DNA of 64,000 nucleotides. Origin: Streptomyces tuirus (GTDB taxonomy: Bacteria; Actinomycetota; Actinomycetes; Streptomycetales; Streptomycetaceae). Location of the stretch: NCBI GenBank assembly GCA_018195615.1, contig JAGTPG010000002.1:3662501-3726500 (forward strand), in the 5' to 3' direction. Position numbers and translations under genes: made by a program. The notes beneath the pieces were generated by a model. The model was not told where the DNA came from, searched no databases, and saw only the letters and a list, made by a program, of their open reading frames with translations. This document shows, piece by piece, positions 34,179 through 42,079 of the stretch (positions are counted from its first letter, which is position 1; each line of letters opens with the position of its first letter).

Positions 34179-34543
34179 GTGTGGTGCGCCTTTCTCCATG
34201 CCGATCCGGGCCTTTCGTCGGCCGCGGATCGGGTCTCGATCCCCCCGGATGATGGAGCTGAGCGGGCCTCGCGGGCCCGCTCCTGCCTTGCCGGCGATCC
34301 GCCGGCCACATGGCGCACCCGGCCGAACATTCGGGTGGTGTTCGCCGGGCGGTCGTGAAGATTTATCACGGCCGCAATACTGATCACACGGGTGATTTGT
34401 GACGCAGAGCACAGGGAGAATTGGACAAAGCGCACCCGAAGGGCCTATAGAAGGCGGGTGCGGTGACGCGATCGTTATCCGGATTTGAGTGCCCTCTGAG
34501 CGAACACCGATCGGTCACCCAGCGGCCACATGACCTGCACGGA
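34179..34543. promoter_or_regulatory. Gene-free 365-bp region upstream of the permease
   Basis: Between the permease start and the DUF2017 stop. It is less GC-rich than its surroundings. It holds an ATCAC-ACGG-GTGAT inverted repeat (34383-34396), a possible operator, and a hairpin with arms CGCACCCG (34431-34438) and CGGGTGCG (34455-34462) that may terminate the DUF2017 transcript. No coding potential seen. Confidence 0.5.
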
Positions 34544-35152
34544 TCAGGCCATCAGCGTCCCGACCAGCGTCTCCTGGAGTCCGCCCAGCCACAGATAGGC
34601 CATCACCATCGGCTTGCGCGGGTCGTCGTCCGGGAGGCGGTACAGGAGGTCGGTGTCGTCGTCGTCGGTGATCTCCAGCCGGGAGCCGATCGCGAGCCTC
34701 AGGTCGTTCAGGGCCCCCAGCCACCGCTGGGACTCCTCCACCGACAGTTTGAGCACCGCGCCGCCCTCGCCGGCCGAGGCCGAGGCGAGCGCGTCCAGGG
34801 AGCGGATCACCGCGAGGGCGTTGTCCCTCTTTCCGGCCCGCAGGTCGTTCTCGGTGTAGCGGCGGAACTCGGCGGAGTACGCCCGCTGCTCCTCGGCGTC
34901 CCGGGGCGTGGCGGGCTGTTCCGGGTCGCTGTAGGCGTCCGGGAAGAGGCGCTTGAGCACCGGGTCGGCGGGCGGCTCGCTCGGGCCCTCGGCGAACAGC
35001 TCGGCGAGCGGGTCGTCGGGGGTGTCCTCGGCGGGGCCGGGGCCGATGAGTTCCAGAAGCTGGACGGCCAGCGACCGGATGATGGAAATCTCGACGTCGT
35101 CGAGGGCGACGGCCGCGCCGCCGCCGGGAAGCGGTTCGAATGTTCCGGGCAT
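34544..35152 (-). CDS. DUF2017 family protein
   Basis: 202 aa from ATG 35152. It has VALDDVEISIIRSLAVQLLE near the N-terminus, an acidic Pro-rich linker, FRRYTENDLRAGKRDNALAV and the terminal pattern RLPDDDPRKPMVMAYLWLGG, all DUF2017. Function is unknown, but the gene is consistently placed directly after clpS in actinobacteria, as here (32-nt gap), which hints at a link to the ClpS/ClpCP N-degron pathway. Confidence 0.87.
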   Translation of the reverse strand: MPGTFEPLPGGGAAVALDDVEISIIRSLAVQLLELIGPGPAEDTPDDPLAELFAEGPSEPPADPVLKRLFPDAYSDPEQPATPRDAEEQRAYSAEFRRYTENDLRAGKRDNALAVIRSLDALASASAGEGGAVLKLSVEESQRWLGALNDLRLAIGSRLEITDDDDTDLLYRLPDDDPRKPMVMAYLWLGGLQETLVGTLMA

Positions 35153-35184
35153 GAACGCCTTTTCGCTGCTGGGCGGGGAGCCGG

Positions 35185-35502
35185 CTACTTGCGGTCCTGC
35201 TGGAGGGTTGCCCACAGGCCGTAGCCGTGCATGGCCTGCACGTCGCGTTCCATCTCCTCGCGGCTGCCGCTGGAGACGACCGCCCGGCCCTTGTGGTGGA
35301 CGTCGAGCATGAGCTTGGTGGCCTTGTCCTTGGAGTAGCCGAAGTACGTCTGGAAGACGTACGTCACATAGCTCATGAGGTTGACCGGGTCGTTGTGGAC
35401 GATGGTGACCCAGGGGACGTCCGGCTCGGGTACGGCGAAGACCTCCTCCGCCGACTCGGTGCGTTCGATCTCCAGGGGTGCGGGTGACGTCACAGTGCCC
35501 AT
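35185..35502 (-). CDS. clpS: ClpS, N-degron adaptor of the Clp protease
   Basis: 105 aa from ATG 35502. It carries the ClpS motif WVTIVHNDPVNLMSYVTYVF (Asn-Asp of the N-degron pocket), GYSKDKATKLMLDVHHKGRA with the conserved His pair, and the terminal MHGYGLWATL. It recognises destabilising N-terminal residues and hands substrates to ClpC/ClpA. It is divergent from pncB and followed by DUF2017. Confidence 0.95.
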   Translation of the reverse strand: MGTVTSPAPLEIERTESAEEVFAVPEPDVPWVTIVHNDPVNLMSYVTYVFQTYFGYSKDKATKLMLDVHHKGRAVVSSGSREEMERDVQAMHGYGLWATLQQDRK

Positions 35503-35609
35503 GCTGCCACCCGAGGGGGGTAGTCGCACAAACGGGCCTGGAAGCAAGGCGATCGCGTCACCCGGAGGCGCAATCGTCAGATTGACGAAATGGGGGTACG
35601 ATCCCTGCC

Positions 35610-36954
35610 ATGAACACAGCGGACCTTGGGCTGCCGGTGGACGTTCCCTCGACGGCGCTCTTCACGGACCAGTACGAGCTGACGATGCTGCGGGCCGCCC
35701 TGACGGCGGGCACGGCGGAGCGGCGGAGCGTGTTCGAGGTCTTCACCCGACGCCTGCCGAACGGGCGCCGCTACGGCGTCGTGGCGGGCACCGGGCGGGT
35801 GCTGGACGCGGTGGAGAACTTCCGCTTCGACGCGGGCGTGCTCGGCTTCCTGCGGGAGCACGGGATCGTCGACGAGCAGACCCTGGAGTGGCTCGCCGGC
35901 TACCGCTTCAGCGGCGACATCTGGGGCTATCCGAGGGCGAGGTGTACTTCCCGGGCTCGCCGATCATGCGGGTGGAGGGCACGTTCGCCGAGTGCGTGCT
36001 GCTGGAGACCGTGATCCTGTCGATCCTCAACCACGACTCGGCGATCGCCGCGGCCGCCTCCCGCATGTCGTCGGCCGCAGGAGACCGGCCCCTGATCGAG
36101 ATGGGTGCCCGGCGCACGCACGAGCTGGCGGCGGTGGCGGCCTCCCGGGCCGCGTACGTGGGCGGCTTCGCGACCACCTCGGACCTGGCCGCCGGGTTCC
36201 GCTACGGCATCCCCACCGTCGGCACCTCCGCCCACGCCTTCACCCTGCTGCACGACAGCGAGCGGGACGCCTTCCAGGCCCAGGTGGACACGCTGGGGCG
36301 GGCACGACGCTGCTGGTGGACACGTACGACGTCGCCGAGGCGGTCCGTACGGCCGTCGAGGTCGCCGGGCCAGGGCTGGGGGCGGTGCGGATCGACTCCG
36401 GCGACCTGCTGCTGGTGGCGCACCGGGTCCGGCAGCAGCTGGACGAGCTGGGCGCGACCGACACGAAGATCGTCGTGACCTCGGACCTGGACGAGTACGC
36501 GATCGCCTCGCTGGCGGCGGCGCCCGTGGACGCGTACGGCGTCGGTACGCAGCTGGTGACCGGCTCGGGGCATCCCACCTCCTCGATGGTCTACAAGCTG
36601 GTCGCGCGCGCCGAGTCGGCCGACCCGAAGGCGCCGCTGGTGCCGGTGGCGAAGAAGTCCACCGGCGGCAAGACGTCCGTGGGCGGACGTAAGTGGGCCG
36701 CGCGGCGGCTGGACACGCACGGGGTCGCCGAGGCCGAGGTGATCGGCACCGGGCCGGTGCCGGCCGGGCTCGCGGACCGGCAGCTGCTCGTGGAGCTGGT
36801 CAAGGGGGGCGAGGTGGTGGCGCGCGAGCCGCTGGACGCGGCGCGGGACCGGCACGCGGCGGCGCGCGCGGGGCTCCCGATGTCGGCCACGCAACTCTCG
36901 CGCGGGGAGCCCGTCCTTCCCACGGAGTACGCGCACGGCACCTCGGGTAGCTGA
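35610..36954 (+). CDS. pncB: Nicotinate phosphoribosyltransferase (two frameshifts)
   Basis: About 448 aa after adding one G near 35930 and one near 36297. The N-terminus has LFTDQYELTMLRAAL, the middle VYFPGSPIMRVEGTFAECVL, ARRTHELAAVAASRAAYVGG and GTSAHAFTLLHDSE with the phosphorylatable His. The C-terminal part has LGAVRIDSGDLLLVAHRVR and IVVTSDLDEYAIASL, the PRPP/phosphate-binding barrel strands. It converts nicotinate and PRPP to NaMN in NAD salvage. pncA follows 115 nt downstream on the same strand, giving the two-step nicotinamide salvage route. Confidence 0.93.
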
Positions 36955-37069
36955 TTGCGGTGTGCCGCGATGCGCCGACCCACGCCCCCTCCCGACCCCG
37001 CAACCATGGCAATAGGCTCGGAAGTTCACCGGCCGGGCTTGCCGACCTCATAGCCGAAGGACACCGACC

Positions 37070-37660
37070 ATGCGCCGCGCCTTGATCGTCGTAGACGTGC
37101 AGAACGACTTCTGCGAGGGGGGCAGCCTCGCGGTGGCCGGCGGGGCCGATGTGGCCGCCGCCATCACGGAGCTGATCGGGCAGGCGGCCGGGTCCGGCTA
37201 CCAGCACGTCGTGGCCTCGCGTGACCACCACATCGCCCCCGGCGGCCACTTCTCCACGAACCCCGACTACGTCCGCTCCTGGCCCGCGCACTGCGTCGCG
37301 GGCACGGAGGGTGTCGGCTTCCATCCGAACTTCGCCCCCGCCGTCGCCTCCGGCGCGATCGACGCCGTCTTCGACAAGGGGGCCTACACGGCGGCGTACA
37401 GCGGCTTCGAGGGAACCGACGAGAACGGCACGCCCCTGGCCGACTGGCTCCGCTCCCGCGAGGTCACCGAGGTCGACGTGGTCGGCATCGCCACGGACCA
37501 CTGCGTACGCGCCACCGCCCTGGACGCCGCGCGGGAGGGCTTCCGCACCCAGGTCCTCCTCGACCTCACGGCGGGCGTGTCCCAGGAGACCACGGAGCGG
37601 GCGATCGAGGAGCTGCGGGAGGCGGGCGTGGAGCTGTCCGGGAAGCCGGTCGTGCAGTAG
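37070..37660 (+). CDS. pncA: Nicotinamidase (isochorismatase-fold)
   Basis: 196 aa. The catalytic triad of the family is seen as Asp9 in VVDVQNDFCEGGSL, Lys in FDKGAYTAAYSGF, and Cys145 in GIATDHCVRATALDAA. The metal ligands are in SRDHHIAPGGHF. It hydrolyses nicotinamide to nicotinate, the substrate of the upstream PncB. The length equals typical bacterial nicotinamidases. Confidence 0.95.
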   Translation: MRRALIVVDVQNDFCEGGSLAVAGGADVAAAITELIGQAAGSGYQHVVASRDHHIAPGGHFSTNPDYVRSWPAHCVAGTEGVGFHPNFAPAVASGAIDAVFDKGAYTAAYSGFEGTDENGTPLADWLRSREVTEVDVVGIATDHCVRATALDAAREGFRTQVLLDLTAGVSQETTERAIEELREAGVELSGKPVVQ

Positions 37661-37739
37661 GTCCCGCCCCACGGGGTCCCGGGCGCTACGGCTCGAGCGG
37701 GCCGAAGGCGGCACACCGTGTGGCGTGCCGCGGCAGGGA

Positions 37740-38081
37740 TCAGGCCTGGGCCGTCGGGCGTCTCAGCAGGGACCTGATCGGGCGCCACAGCTCTGTGGTG
37801 AGGTCCGGGGACAGGACACCGTTGTCAGGGGCCGTGCGCCATATGAGGCCGTCGGGGTGGTGGAGCACGGCTGTGATCTCGTCGGGGGTCGGTGGGGCGG
37901 CGTTGCCGCGCAGGTAGACCGCACGCAGGCCCAGGTTGCGGAGCCTGGTCAGGGCTCGGGAGCGGTTCGCCGCGTGGACGAGTACGCGGACGGAGCCGGG
38001 GCCGTCGGCGGCGGGGCTGGGCAGGTTCAGCGCCACCACCACGGTGCCGTTCGGCAGCTTGCAGAAGCCTCCTGCGGCCAT
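37740..38081 (-). CDS. Conserved hypothetical protein, 113 aa
   Basis: Starts MAAGGFCKLPNGTVVVALNL and has a ferredoxin-like alternation (SVRVLVHAANRSRALTRLRN, GLRAVYLRGNAAPPTPDEI), ending in a basic helix WRPIRSLLRRPTAQA. No membrane or signal segment. I know such a gene as a conserved Streptomyces neighbour of pncA and the M6 protease but not its function. Confidence 0.7.
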   Translation of the reverse strand: MAAGGFCKLPNGTVVVALNLPSPAADGPGSVRVLVHAANRSRALTRLRNLGLRAVYLRGNAAPPTPDEITAVLHHPDGLIWRTAPDNGVLSPDLTTELWRPIRSLLRRPTAQA

Positions 38082-38154
38082 GTGGTCATACCCCCGTGTC
38101 GGTCGTCGTGTCGGTCGGTGTCAATAAGAGAACCACAGGACGCACCTAAACACG

Positions 38155-38190
38155 GATCGGCGGTGACCCGCCAGGGGGTCACCGCCGATC
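38155..38190 (-). terminator. Terminator of the M6 protease gene
   Basis: 14-bp perfect arms GATCGGCGGTGACC (38155-38168) and GGTCACCGCCGATC (38177-38190), 26 nt downstream of the protease stop. Confidence 0.85.
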
Positions 38191-38215
38191 ACGCTCTGAC
38201 CTGCAAGAATGCGAA

Positions 38216-40564
38216 TTACCTACCCGCGGGGCCGACCTCCAGCTCGATCGTCGAGCCGTCCTTGGCCTCCTTGAGGATCTTGATCTTCGTGTTGGTGTCA
38301 GTGATCTTGACGCCCGCGGTGGGGTTCGACTCGTCGTAGTAGTCGCTCGTGCGGTCGTTGAAGACCGAGACGCCCTTCGACCCCGGGATGTACTTCGCCA
38401 CGTCCGCCTTGTGCAGCGTCATGCCGTCGGTGCGGTAGCGGCTGAACGGCGAGTCGTAGGACTGGATGCGGTTGCGCATCAGGGTGCCGTCGGCCCACTT
38501 CAGCGCGTCCGGGTGGGAGTCGATCGGCAGGACCAGACCGGTGCCCTTGTGCTGGCTGGTGTTGTTGTCCTGCTGGGAGGTGTCCCACTTCCAGATCAGC
38601 AGACCGTTCTGGTACGCGTAGTGCTCGACCCAGTCCGGGCGCTCCGTGAAGCCGAAGTTGTACGGGCCGGTCTTCAGCGTCTTGTCGTACGACACGTACT
38701 GCCGGTTCTCGGCGAGGTAGTACTGCGCGTAGTCCTTGGTGAAGGACGCGCCGATGCGGGAGAAGCCGGTGGCCTTCCACGCCGCGTCCGCGCTCTCGGC
38801 GTTGTCGGTGAAGACGGGGGCGCCGTCGGCGGTCACCGCGATCGCGTCGGCCGCGAAGCCCTTCTGGGCCACGCCGCCGTCGGTCTGGTAGCGGAAGCGC
38901 AGGTCGATCTTCTTGCCGGCGTAGGCGTCGAGCGAGAAGACGAGCTTCTTGTAGCCGTCGACCGTGCCGGTCAGGGCCGGCTTGTCGCTGCCGTCGCGCG
39001 GGATCGGCTGACCGTCCACCGTGCCGTCGAGGGCGGTCCAGTTGGCGCCGCCGTCGGTCGACACCTCGGTGTAGAGGTAGTCGTAGTTGGCCTCGATGTC
39101 GTACCAGCCGTCGAGGCCGAGCTGGGCCTTCGACGTGCCGGTGAGGTCGACCGAACGCGTCAGCGTGTTCTTGAGGTTGTCACCGCTGCCGCTCCACCAC
39201 TGGGTCTTACCCTCGGCGGGGGTGACGATCTCGGTGGTGACCGCCTTCTTGGGGAGGTCGACGACCAGGGCCTGCTTGTGCTTGGTGTTGTACTCCGCGA
39301 CGCCCAGCTTGTGCCAGGAGTTGACGCCGGCCTTGGCGGTGTCGTAGTTCAGCCAGCCCAGCTGGAGCTTGTCCCAGGCGGTCATGTCGCCAGGCAGGTC
39401 ACCGATCTCGTTCTTGCCGGTGCCGAGCCAGGAACCGGACGACATCAGCGTCCAGAAGCCGGTGGAGTTCTCGCCGCCCGCGGTGTCGTAGTGGTCCGGC
39501 AGACCGAGGTCGTGGCCGTACTCGTGGGCGTAGACGCCGAGTCCGCCGTTCTCCGGCTGGACGGTGTAGTCGCCGACCCAGATGCCGGTGTCGCCGATCT
39601 TCGCGCCGCCGAGTTTGTTGTTCTCGGGGCCGGTGGCGCCGGCGTCGGTACCGAAGGCGTACCAGCGGTGCGCCCAGATCGCGTCGGTGCCCTGGGCGCC
39701 GCCGCCCGCGGACTCGTCCTCGCCCGCGTGCACGACCTGGAAGTGGTCGATGTAGCCGTCGGGCTCGTTGAAGTCGCCGTCACCGTCGAAGTCGTAGCGG
39801 TCCCACTCGTCGAACCGTGCGACGTCCGCCTTGATCTGCGCGTCGGTCCTCCCCGCTGCCTTCTGCTGGGAGACCCAGGCGTTCAGACCGTCGCTGACGA
39901 CGTTCCACACACTGGGGCAGTTGGTGTCGCCGCAGGCGTTGTTGCCGTAACGGGCCTCGTTGTAGGGGACCTTGACCCAGTCGGAGACCTCGCCCTCGAC
40001 CGAGTAGCGGCCCGAGGACTGCTTCTCGTAGTACGTCTTGACCGAGTCGACACCCTTGCCGGAGCCGAAGTACAGGTCCTCGAAGTACTGCTGGTCGTAG
40101 TCGGCCTGCCAGGCCGTGGAGTTGTCCTTCTTGCGGTCGGGCTTGGCTATCCGGTTGTGCAGCGGGCCCGGGGTGCCGCCGTAGCGCGGGTCGGTCTTGT
40201 CGCCGAACTCGACCAGGATCGTGAAGATCTTGTCGGTCTTCTCCCGGCCGAGCTCGACGTACTTGCTGTCGCCCTTCTTGCTCTTGAGCTGGACGACCTT
40301 CGAGCCCTCACGGTTCTTGACCTTGGTCTTGCCGGATATGACCTGCTCGAGGGCCTCCTGGCGCTGCGCCTCCTGGGTCTTGCTCAGGGGGCCTTCGAGG
40401 TCGTGCTCGTCGTGGTGACGGTCCGCCGGGTCGTGCCGGTCCACGGTGGTGGACCGGGGAGCGGAGGTGTCGTCGGCCACCGCGTAGGTCGAGGCGGTGG
40501 CGGTGGCCGCCGCGAGCGCCACGCCGATGGCGGCCGCTCTGAACGTCCAGGGTCTACTGGTCAC
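38216..40564 (-). CDS. Secreted M6-family metalloprotease (immune inhibitor A type)
   Basis: 782 aa from GTG 40564, with GGAGGAAC 4 nt upstream. The Sec signal peptide is within residues 1-31 (FRAAAIGVALAAATATAST). A propeptide with acidic/basic repeats is followed by the peptidase domain: the zinc motif HEYGHDLGLPDHYD near residue 347, a DFDGDGDFNEPDGYID calcium-type loop, and MSSGSWLG after the Met-turn. The C-terminal half contains beta-sandwich modules (DLTGTSKAQLGLDGWYDIEA, KIDLRFRYQTDGG) as in InhA proteins. It is expected to degrade extracellular proteins during development. The promoter region carries clustered GTCAA/TTGAC inverted repeats. Confidence 0.92.
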   Translation of the reverse strand: MTSRPWTFRAAAIGVALAAATATASTYAVADDTSAPRSTTVDRHDPADRHHDEHDLEGPLSKTQEAQRQEALEQVISGKTKVKNREGSKVVQLKSKKGDSKYVELGREKTDKIFTILVEFGDKTDPRYGGTPGPLHNRIAKPDRKKDNSTAWQADYDQQYFEDLYFGSGKGVDSVKTYYEKQSSGRYSVEGEVSDWVKVPYNEARYGNNACGDTNCPSVWNVVSDGLNAWVSQQKAAGRTDAQIKADVARFDEWDRYDFDGDGDFNEPDGYIDHFQVVHAGEDESAGGGAQGTDAIWAHRWYAFGTDAGATGPENNKLGGAKIGDTGIWVGDYTVQPENGGLGVYAHEYGHDLGLPDHYDTAGGENSTGFWTLMSSGSWLGTGKNEIGDLPGDMTAWDKLQLGWLNYDTAKAGVNSWHKLGVAEYNTKHKQALVVDLPKKAVTTEIVTPAEGKTQWWSGSGDNLKNTLTRSVDLTGTSKAQLGLDGWYDIEANYDYLYTEVSTDGGANWTALDGTVDGQPIPRDGSDKPALTGTVDGYKKLVFSLDAYAGKKIDLRFRYQTDGGVAQKGFAADAIAVTADGAPVFTDNAESADAAWKATGFSRIGASFTKDYAQYYLAENRQYVSYDKTLKTGPYNFGFTERPDWVEHYAYQNGLLIWKWDTSQQDNNTSQHKGTGLVLPIDSHPDALKWADGTLMRNRIQSYDSPFSRYRTDGMTLHKADVAKYIPGSKGVSVFNDRTSDYYDESNPTAGVKITDTNTKIKILKEAKDGSTIELEVGPAGR

Positions 40565-40647
40565 TTGAGTTCCTCCCCCGCGTCCGAGCGCGCGGAGGGA
40601 AGGGGTCCTGGTCAGGTAAGGTTCCGCGCGCGCGTGATCAACGCGTG

Positions 40648-40714
40648 TAGTCAAGTGACGACATTTGACTAGAGGTTAAGCAGAAAAGACAGACCTTGAC
40701 TTGGACAGGTCAAG
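40648..40714. promoter_or_regulatory. Clustered TTGAC/GTCAA inverted repeats upstream of the M6 protease
   Basis: TAGTCAA (40648-40654) and TTGACTA (40665-40671) form a perfect 7-bp inverted repeat with 10-bp spacing. CTTGAC (40695-40700) and GTCAAG (40709-40714) form a second with 8-bp spacing. They lie 84-150 nt upstream of the protease GTG in a locally AT-rich stretch, and suit a dimeric activator or repressor bound at two sites. The remaining gene-free DNA, 40715-40966, shows no coding potential. Confidence 0.6.
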
Positions 40715-40966
40715 TGCACTATGCGGAGCAGATGTTCGTTTTACGGACAACCAATGGGATGCCCACCCGGCAGTGGGCGCGTGCATATGTCCACTACGTG
40801 GACACCATGACTCCGTGCGCCCCCTGTGCTCCGGCCCTGTTGATTAGGTCACGCTTACCACTCGTTCCGGTCGGGCACCCTGCCCGTTAGAGTCGCTTGA
40901 CGGAACGCCCGGAAACTGGCGGAATGCCAGGCCGACGCCCCCGTGGACCCCACTTTCGAGGACATG

Positions 40967-41245
40967 ATGGCCATGCCCCGTCCGACCGCCGCACAGCTCG
41001 CCTACGGTTCGTGCACCGTGATCCTGTCGACCCTCGCCATGCTGCTGCTGTCACAGACGAGTTCGGGTGTGGGCATCGCGATCATCACCGTCGCGGCACT
41101 CGCCCTCGGACTGCTGGTCGCCATGACGGTGCCGCTGCCCGGCCGACGCCCGGCCGCGGTGGAACAGCCGGCGCCCGAGAAGCCCGTACGGGCCTCGGTG
41201 GCCGCGCCGGTCCCGGAGCCGGTGCGCGAGCGGGCGGTCTCCTGA
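40967..41245 (+). CDS. Small two-helix membrane protein
   Basis: About 92 aa. The start is uncertain among ATG 40964, 40967, 40973 and GTG 40943; 40967 has GAGG at a usable distance. Two membrane helices (AYGSCTVILSTLAMLLLSQ and VGIAIITVAALALGLLVAM) precede a Pro/Ala/Arg-rich cytoplasmic tail (PAPEKPVRASVAAPVPEP). It is conserved among Streptomyces in my recollection but without function. It is divergent from the M6 protease gene. Confidence 0.65.
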   Translation: MAMPRPTAAQLAYGSCTVILSTLAMLLLSQTSSGVGIAIITVAALALGLLVAMTVPLPGRRPAAVEQPAPEKPVRASVAAPVPEPVRERAVS

Positions 41246-41289
41246 CCTCCGGCTGATCCCTTCTTGCCGCCAGTTGATCTCGCCGTGCC

Positions 41290-41958
41290 TCAATTGGTGC
41301 TGACCACGACCGTCTTGGCCGCCTTGTCGTGCAGGCCCTGCTTGTAGGGCCGGTCGAAGAAGCTCCAGCCGCCCGAGATCGCGGTCCAGAAGAAGGCACA
41401 GCAGAAGGCGAACGGGATCCACAGCACCGCCGCGCGCATCAGCGCGGTCTGCACGGAGGGCGTGGCGCCGTTGTCGAGGTTGGCCACGCGCATCCGCAGC
41501 AGCTTCTTGCCGAGGGTCTGGCCGGTCAAGGCGGTCAGGACGGTGTCGTAGGCGATGAAGAGGACCGCGGCGACCCCCGACTGCCAGAAGGACTTGCTGA
41601 CCTCGACGCGGTCGCTGCCCACGTCGTACTCGTTGACGCCGAGACCCCAGGTGAGCAGCCAGACGACGACACCCACCAGGATCAGGTCGATGACGCGGGC
41701 GAGCGTGCGCTTGCCGCTGTCGGCGAGCGGGGGCATGCCGGCGAGAGGGTCGGTGGGGTAGGAGTCGCCTCCGCCGGGAGGAGCGCCGTAGGGGCCAGCG
41801 CCCTGGTCACCGCCCTGGCCGCCGCCCGGGTACGGCGGGGGTTCGCTGCCGTAGGGCGAGCCCGCTCCCCCGCCGGGCGGTTCGTCCGGGGGCCGCTTCC
41901 TGAGCGGGTCGTCGTCCGGGGGCTGCTGACCGGAGCCGGGGGGCGGTTCACTGCTCAT
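41290..41958 (-). CDS. RDD-family membrane protein
   Basis: 222 aa from ATG 41958. A Pro/Gly-rich disordered N-tail of about 75 residues leads to the RDD domain: KRTLARVIDLILVGVVVWLL, TALTGQTLGKKLLRMRVANL and a final helix ending DRPYKQGLHDKAAKTVVV. Three membrane segments. RDD proteins are suspected transport or envelope-related factors; function is not established. It lies in tandem with a second, longer RDD gene on the same strand, 121 nt apart. Confidence 0.85.
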   Translation of the reverse strand: MSSEPPPGSGQQPPDDDPLRKRPPDEPPGGGAGSPYGSEPPPYPGGGQGGDQGAGPYGAPPGGGDSYPTDPLAGMPPLADSGKRTLARVIDLILVGVVVWLLTWGLGVNEYDVGSDRVEVSKSFWQSGVAAVLFIAYDTVLTALTGQTLGKKLLRMRVANLDNGATPSVQTALMRAAVLWIPFAFCCAFFWTAISGGWSFFDRPYKQGLHDKAAKTVVVSTN

Positions 41959-42079
41959 GGCCCGAGTCGACCGCGAACACCCCGGTCCCGCATCCGGCAG
42001 ACGGCCGTCCGAGGTACGCAATCCACCGGTGCCGCGGCGGGACGCCGACGCACCGTGACGGGCGTGGCCGTGCCGCCAC

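Noticed and set aside
33015..34358. Long plus-strand open frame opposite the amino-acid permease
   Set aside because: Highly acidic His/Glu/Asp composition, created by the complement of hydrophobic codons; no ribosome site.
38411..40672. Long plus-strand open frame opposite the M6 protease
   Set aside because: It is an antisense shadow of the protease gene, with repetitive Val/Asp/Gly composition and no signal or domain.
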